From: CAWAMD01 sp963783045
GTDB lineage: Bacteria > Actinomycetota > Nitriliruptoria > Nitriliruptorales > Nitriliruptoraceae
Length of the DNA stretch: 64,000 nucleotides
Direction of reading: 5' to 3'
Assembly (NCBI GenBank): GCA_963783045.1
Contig: CAWAMD010000011.1
Location: 45,896-109,895, forward strand
Part shown: positions 60,411 to 64,000 of the stretch, one piece after another
Layout of the letters: every line of letters begins with the position of its first letter
Position numbering within the stretch: the first letter of the stretch is position 1
Position numbers and translations under genes: made by a program
The notes under the pieces: model-generated
Told to the model about the DNA's origin: nothing
Databases searched by the model: none
What the model saw: only the letters and a program-made list of their open reading frames with translations

Positions 60411-61133
60411 ATGACGCGACTACCCGACGATCTCGATGCACTCTGGCACACGACGGGAGTCGGCCGTGAGGAGTACCTGCAACGCCTGCTGGGCATGCTC
60501 GTCGTCGGTGGCCCGGTCGCGCCATGGAACGTGCCGCAGGCGCCGAGCCGGCTCGGCCATCTCTTCCTCACCCGACTCCACGAGCAGACGTTCGACGACC
60601 GCGTCATCGGCTCCCTCGAGTTCGTCGACGAGTTCGAGCTTCCTCGCCGGCACGAGGCCGAGCATGCCGGCTGGCCGGACTACGGGGTGGTCTGGCCCGA
60701 CCGGGTGTTCCTCATCGAGCTGAAGTCGGAGCGGCGCAGTCACCGGCCGGGCCAGCTCGAGCACTATCTCGACCTGGCAACCCATCATCACGGACCGACG
60801 CCCGTCTCGCTGCTCCACCTGACGCCGGCGATGACGGTCGAGTCGCCGGACGCACCGCACGGCGCCTCGTTCCGCCACTGGACCTGGGCCGACACGTGGC
60901 CGCTGACCGACGAGATCTGGGGTGCCTCCGAGATCGCCCGCGAGCGCGAGATCGTCGAGCGCCTCGGCGAGTGGATCGCCGACGTGGAGGCAGGAACACC
61001 GGTCCCGACCAAGGAGCCGGCCGGCGTCGCGACTCCCGGCGTGCCCCCGTATGTGGAGGCCGACGAGGATCTCGTTCGCGACGCGATGCGCCCGCCGCGC
61101 AGGTGCAGACGGACGGCCGCCAGCGCGCACTGA
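60411..61133 (+). CDS. PD-(D/E)XK nuclease-like protein, first gene of a nuclease cassette
   Basis: This is a 240-residue protein. The N-terminus MTRLPDDLDALWHTTGVGREEYLQRLLGMLV is unusual. The core shows the PD-(D/E)XK nuclease motif: WPDYGVVWPDRVFLIELKSERRSHRPGQLEHYLD (Asp near residue 90, then Glu-Leu-Lys near 103-105, followed by Gln). It would cut DNA with metal. The rest (SLLHLTPAMTVESPDAP) resembles restriction-enzyme-like accessory parts. It overlaps the next gene by about 30 bases in another frame. If a base is missing near 61080-61100, the two would be one longer protein. A decayed fusion of the two ends lies at 53.6 kb. Confidence 0.65.
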   Translation: MTRLPDDLDALWHTTGVGREEYLQRLLGMLVVGGPVAPWNVPQAPSRLGHLFLTRLHEQTFDDRVIGSLEFVDEFELPRRHEAEHAGWPDYGVVWPDRVFLIELKSERRSHRPGQLEHYLDLATHHHGPTPVSLLHLTPAMTVESPDAPHGASFRHWTWADTWPLTDEIWGASEIAREREIVERLGEWIADVEAGTPVPTKEPAGVATPGVPPYVEADEDLVRDAMRPPRRCRRTAASAH

Positions 61134-61366
61134 ACTGGGCGCCGCCGGCCCCCGACGAACTCGAGGCGCTCCGCATCCAGCTACGACAGGAGCTTGCGGC
61201 GGGCCCCACCGTGGACGGCGTGCCCGTCACCCGCGTTCGTCCCTGGCTGTGGAGTGCGCAGACATCCGGCGGCGTCGCGCTGACCGACGCCGGCAGCTCG
61301 TCGGGCTACGAGTTGCGGCTCTCCCGCTACGCGGCACCGGTCGGAGACTCGGCGGCCCACTCATGA
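61103..61366 (+). CDS. Small protein of the nuclease cassette
   Basis: This is an 87-residue protein from GTG 61103: VQTDGRQRALNWAPPAPDELEALRIQLRQEL, then PVTRVRPWLWSAQTSGGVALTDAGSSSGYELRLSRYAAPVG. It overlaps the end of the PD-(D/E)XK gene, and its stop overlaps the EEP start (ATGA). It may instead be the C-terminus of the PD-(D/E)XK protein, read in another frame because of a missing base. No family recognised. A relative of its C-terminal half appears in the remnant at 53.6 kb. Confidence 0.5.
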   Translation: MQTDGRQRALNWAPPAPDELEALRIQLRQELAAGPTVDGVPVTRVRPWLWSAQTSGGVALTDAGSSSGYELRLSRYAAPVGDSAAHS

Positions 61367-62166
61367 CCCGCCGGCTGCGCTTCATCCAGTGGAACATCAA
61401 CGGCTTCTCGACGCTGCGTGGACAGGGCGACCTGCTGGCCTCCTTGCCGTGGGACGTGGCCGCACTGCAGGAGGTCACAACCGGGGCCTGGCCGCAGCTT
61501 CGCGGGCTCGCCGACGACGCCGAGGTGGCGATCGGGCGGCTTCCGCCGCTCGCCGGCGACCCGCCGCGCTACCACGCTGCGCTTCTCGTCCGCCGCCCCT
61601 TCGCACTGCACGACGCCGCCGTGCTCCGTGATGTTCCCTCCCCCGAGCGGACCCTCGTGGGGACGGTCACCGTCGAGGAGGTGGCGATCACGGTCGCCTC
61701 GCTTGCGGTTCCCCCGGGCGTGTCGTGGGGCGACGCCGGCAAGGGTCGGCAGGCCGCCCGCTACGCGGCATGGTTGCGGGACCGCACCCGGCCGACGGTC
61801 GTCGGCATGGACGCGAACTCGCCGAAGTGGGACCGCTGGGACCTTGCCGACACCGAGTTCTGGAACGACCGCGAGGCCACGCTGCACGGCGTCCAGCGCG
61901 CGCACGACCTGCGCGACGTCTGGCGCGACTATCTCGACCGCCATCCGGACGAGGCGGCGAGCCTGCGTCGCGAGCGGCCCGAGGGCCCCCTGACCGTCTC
62001 CTTCGTGCGTGGGCGGGGTAGCCGACGCACGTCCTGCCGCTACGACCTCGTCTACGCGTCACCGGAGATCGAGGTCGAGGAGGTCACCTACCGCTACGAC
62101 GACGCGGTCGAAGCCGGCAGCGACCACGGCCTCGTCCTGGCGGAGCTCATCCTGCCCAGACGATGA
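61363..62166 (+). CDS. Endonuclease/exonuclease/phosphatase (EEP) family protein
   Basis: This is a 267-residue EEP-family nuclease with all four motifs in order: FIQWNINGF (catalytic Asn), AALQEVTTG (Glu), VVGMDANSPKWDRWD (Asp/Asn) and GSDHGLVLAEL (Asp-His). It would hydrolyse a phosphodiester bond, with the substrate unknown. ATG 61363 overlaps the previous stop. Its last 70 residues are duplicated, almost unchanged, at 57.2 kb. It is followed at once by an MbcTA-like pair, so the cassette may end here. Confidence 0.85.
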   Translation: MTRRLRFIQWNINGFSTLRGQGDLLASLPWDVAALQEVTTGAWPQLRGLADDAEVAIGRLPPLAGDPPRYHAALLVRRPFALHDAAVLRDVPSPERTLVGTVTVEEVAITVASLAVPPGVSWGDAGKGRQAARYAAWLRDRTRPTVVGMDANSPKWDRWDLADTEFWNDREATLHGVQRAHDLRDVWRDYLDRHPDEAASLRRERPEGPLTVSFVRGRGSRRTSCRYDLVYASPEIEVEEVTYRYDDAVEAGSDHGLVLAELILPRR

Positions 62167-62233
62167 TCTCCTACCGCCTCGATCTGCAAGGAACCCTGAC
62201 CGCCCCGGAAGCGTCCCTTCGACCATCGACGGC

Positions 62234-62262
62234 GACATATACAGGACATATCCTGGACATAG
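62234..62262 (+). promoter_or_regulatory. Phased operator/promoter of the MbcTA-like pair
   Basis: GACATA occurs at 62234, 62245 and 62256, exactly 11 bp apart, within AT-rich DNA that also forms CAGGA-CATA-TCCTG (62242-62255). The block is 36 bp upstream of the GTG start I prefer for the antitoxin. An 11-bp helical phase suits cooperative binding by an Xre-type antitoxin. Confidence 0.7.
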
Positions 62263-62297
62263 GTAACCACAAACCGCGGACGCCCGCGGAGGCTGAT

Positions 62298-62630
62298 GTG
62301 GCAGTCAAGACCCTGCTCGACGACCTGTTCGAGGGTGACCTGGTCGACTCGGCGGACGTCGCACGGGTTCTCGGTGCGAGCACGCGGTCCGTCGCTCGCT
62401 GGCAGAACACCCGATCGATGCCACGCCGCGAGTCCGAGGAGCGTCTGCTCGAGCTGAAGGCGGTCGTGGACCTGCTTCGGACCGTCCTCCGTGACGAGCC
62501 TGCACGGCTTTGGATGCGGAGCCCGAACCCGGATCTGGACTACGAGAAGCCCCTCGACATGATCCAGCACGGCGAGTACCGGCGAGTCATCGCGACGATC
62601 CTCGCCATGGCGGAGGGCATCACTGCGTGA
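62298..62630 (+). CDS. Xre/MbcA-type antitoxin (DUF2384)
   Basis: This is a 110-residue antitoxin of the MbcA/ParS-Xre family: LFEGDLVDSADVARVLGASTRSVARWQN is the DNA-binding part, followed by a helical region ending EYRRVIATILAMAEG. I start at GTG 62298 because GGAGG lies 5 bases upstream and because the longer frame from ATG 62163 would run through the promoter block. It would repress the operon and neutralise the RES toxin. The stop overlaps the toxin GTG (GTGA). Confidence 0.82.
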   Translation: MAVKTLLDDLFEGDLVDSADVARVLGASTRSVARWQNTRSMPRRESEERLLELKAVVDLLRTVLRDEPARLWMRSPNPDLDYEKPLDMIQHGEYRRVIATILAMAEGITA

Positions 62631-63151
62631 TCCATCCGTCCTCGCTGGCGGAGGCGCCTCGTTCATCGTTCCAGGGAGTCGCCTACCGTCATCTCGCGCC
62701 GGACTACGACCCTCGATCAGGTCGCGGCGCCCGGATGCACGGCGGTCGTTTCAATCCGCCCGGCAGCTTCTCCGTGCTCTACCTCTGCACGACCCGGCCG
62801 TGCGCCGCCGCCGAGCTGCGGCGGTTCGGCAAGCGCGTGCCCGTCGGGGTCGAGGGGCTGCTGCCCCGGAAGCTGTACGAGTACGCCCTGTCGCTCGACG
62901 ACGTGCTTGATCTCTCGGTCACGACGGCGGGAGAGGCTCTCGGGATCACGGCAGCCGAGCTGACCACCGCCGATTGGAGTGCCTGCCAACAGCTCGGGGC
63001 TGCTGCCCACGATCTGGGCTTCAGCGCCATCCGGAGTCCTTCAGCGACGGGCGTGGATGACGTGCTGGCACTCTTCCTCGAGAACATCGGGACCGAACGC
63101 CTCGAGGTGCGACTCGTGGCAACCTGGAGCGACGTGAGCGACCTCATGTGA
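62627..63151 (+). CDS. RES-domain toxin (MbcT-like)
   Basis: This is a 174-residue RES-domain protein: YRHLAPDYDPRSGRGARMHGGRFNPPGSFSVLYLCTTRPCAAAELRRFG, with the family's Arg (YRH), Glu (AAELRR) and Ser (FSVLYL) positions. MbcT of M. tuberculosis breaks down NAD+ by phosphorolysis; the same activity is inferred. GTG 62627 overlaps the antitoxin stop. The pair is therefore a complete MbcTA-like TA system, with order antitoxin-toxin. Confidence 0.85.
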   Translation: MIHPSSLAEAPRSSFQGVAYRHLAPDYDPRSGRGARMHGGRFNPPGSFSVLYLCTTRPCAAAELRRFGKRVPVGVEGLLPRKLYEYALSLDDVLDLSVTTAGEALGITAAELTTADWSACQQLGAAAHDLGFSAIRSPSATGVDDVLALFLENIGTERLEVRLVATWSDVSDLM

Positions 63152-63304
63152 CGGAGGCCAGGCGCGCCTGTTCGCGCCTGACCTTCGACGCGTTCCTCCT
63201 GGTTCCGACGCCACTCCCCCTCCTCATGCAGCCACGCGAGCACGAGCGCTCAAGAACCAGCACGTGAAGCCGACAACACGGACGGGCTTGACCACGGGGG
63301 ACAG

Positions 63305-64000
63305 ATGTTCGAAGCGGCCGGACGGTCGGCCGAGCACGAATTGGCCCGCCGGGCGGCAGTCGGCGACGCCACCGCAACGGCCTGGGCAAAGGGCGCGGAA
63401 GGCGAGCGTCGCGTTGCGATGACGCTCGAGACGCTCGAACCCGACGGGGTCATCGCGATCCACGACCGGCTCGTGAGGCGCGATGGCGACGCGAACATCG
63501 ACCACATCGCCGTCGGCCCGAGCGGCGTCTACGTGATCGACGCGAAGCACTACGACGGTCATCTGTGGGTTGGTGACCACGCGGCTCGCGCCAACGGCAT
63601 CGATCTCGCGGAGGTCCTCCGAAAAGCCCGCTGGCAGGCCGCACGGGTGGCCGAGGAGCTGGGCGCGGCGCACCTCCAAGCCGGCTGGGTCACGCCGGTC
63701 CTGTGCCTCGTCGGCAACGCTCGACCACCCGGCGGCTTTGCGTCGGTCCGCGGCGTCACGATCGTGGACGCCGGCGGCCTCCGACGGCTGATCCGAACAA
63801 CGCCCGCCCGGCTGGACGACCAGCAGATCGGACTGATCGTGGCCGCCGTCTGGCGGGCGTTCCCCTCGGCGATGTCGAACCAGCCGATCGAGGGAGTCCA
63901 CACCCCCGTTCCGAGGGGCAAGCCTCGACAGGTCACTCCGGCTCCTTCTCGAAGGTCGCCGGTCACGAGGCAGAGCCCACCAAAGCCTTGGACCGCGCGT
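63305..64000 (+). CDS. NERD-domain protein (3' end outside window)
   Basis: This is an open frame from ATG 63305 to the window end, 232 residues visible. Near residues 32-90 is a NERD domain: AWAKGAEGERRVAMTLETLEPDGVIAIHDRLVRRDGDANIDHIAVGPSGVYVIDAKHYDGHLWV, with the D/E/K pattern of nuclease-related domains. Later parts (GWVTPVLCLVGNARPPGGFASVRGVTIVDA) are a second beta-rich segment. The ATG has GGGGGAC just upstream. It closes the TA-rich island. Confidence 0.82.
   Translation, partial: MFEAAGRSAEHELARRAAVGDATATAWAKGAEGERRVAMTLETLEPDGVIAIHDRLVRRDGDANIDHIAVGPSGVYVIDAKHYDGHLWVGDHAARANGIDLAEVLRKARWQAARVAEELGAAHLQAGWVTPVLCLVGNARPPGGFASVRGVTIVDAGGLRRLIRTTPARLDDQQIGLIVAAVWRAFPSAMSNQPIEGVHTPVPRGKPRQVTPAPSRRSPVTRQSPPKPWTAR

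Noticed and set aside
1..64000. tRNA or rRNA genes
   Set aside because: I looked for T-arm-like GGTTCGAATCC patterns and rRNA-like conserved blocks and saw none. The GTTCGA matches belong to the LexA box or the 36-bp repeats.

Overview
This window looks like a piece of a high-GC Actinomycetota chromosome. The signs are very GC-rich codon use, frequent GTG/TTG starts, tight ATGA/GTGA gene overlaps, a perfect TCGAAC-N4-GTTCGA LexA box, DUF222/HNH endonucleases, a DevABC-like exporter, an LPFTG-anchored surface protein and a type II Wadjet locus. I cannot name the genus from sequence alone. I found no rRNA, tRNA, IS element or CRISPR array.

Layout. 1-2.7 kb: the end of a branched-chain amino acid-type ABC importer (LivG, LivF) with an acyl-CoA ligase. 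2.7-12.4 kb: housekeeping and accessory genes (SfsA, DUF333 lipoprotein, PlsC-like acyltransferase, GNAT, HD hydrolase, a broken secreted nuclease, RidA, a luciferase-like/glyoxalase fusion, TetR) separated by GC-rich short tandem repeats. 12.5-20 kb: an SOS-box-controlled DUF222/HNH gene (frameshifted), a decayed PLD-like gene, a 36-bp tandem repeat, an AAA ATPase with a palindromic operator, and a PLD-helicase-DUF3427 protein. 20-31 kb: a sensor-like membrane protein, then recC-recB-recD as one overlapping operon. 30.9-33.7 kb: two toxin-antitoxin (TA) pairs around a SEC-C protein. 33.8-42.1 kb: type II Wadjet jetA-jetB-jetC-jetD, flanked by related REP-like repeats. 42.5-55.4 kb: an ADP-ribosylglycohydrolase/phosphatase fusion, an LPFTG surface protein, an ABC exporter, a TrmO-flavin-barrel fusion, ArsR/SRPBCC, KhtT/KhtU and a NERD-helicase. 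56.3-64 kb: an island of TA and nuclease modules (DUF5615 pair, PIN fusion, VapBC45-like, DUF2442, a PD-(D/E)XK + small protein + EEP nuclease cassette, an MbcTA-like RES/Xre pair, and a NERD protein cut by the window end).

How the parts fit. RecBCD, the SOS-regulated HNH gene, the PLD-helicase and Wadjet together make a 30-kb DNA-processing and defence region. The 56-63 kb island holds several TA pairs plus one nuclease cassette of which two decayed partial copies lie 4-8 kb upstream. That cassette is the best candidate here for an undescribed system.

Caution on data quality. At least eight otherwise well-conserved genes are interrupted by single-base shifts (secreted nuclease, HNH, recB twice, vapC, jetC three times, one antitoxin). 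All but one behave as one extra base. Independent decay of so many genes is less likely than a consensus error, so I mark these genes as interrupted and describe both readings.
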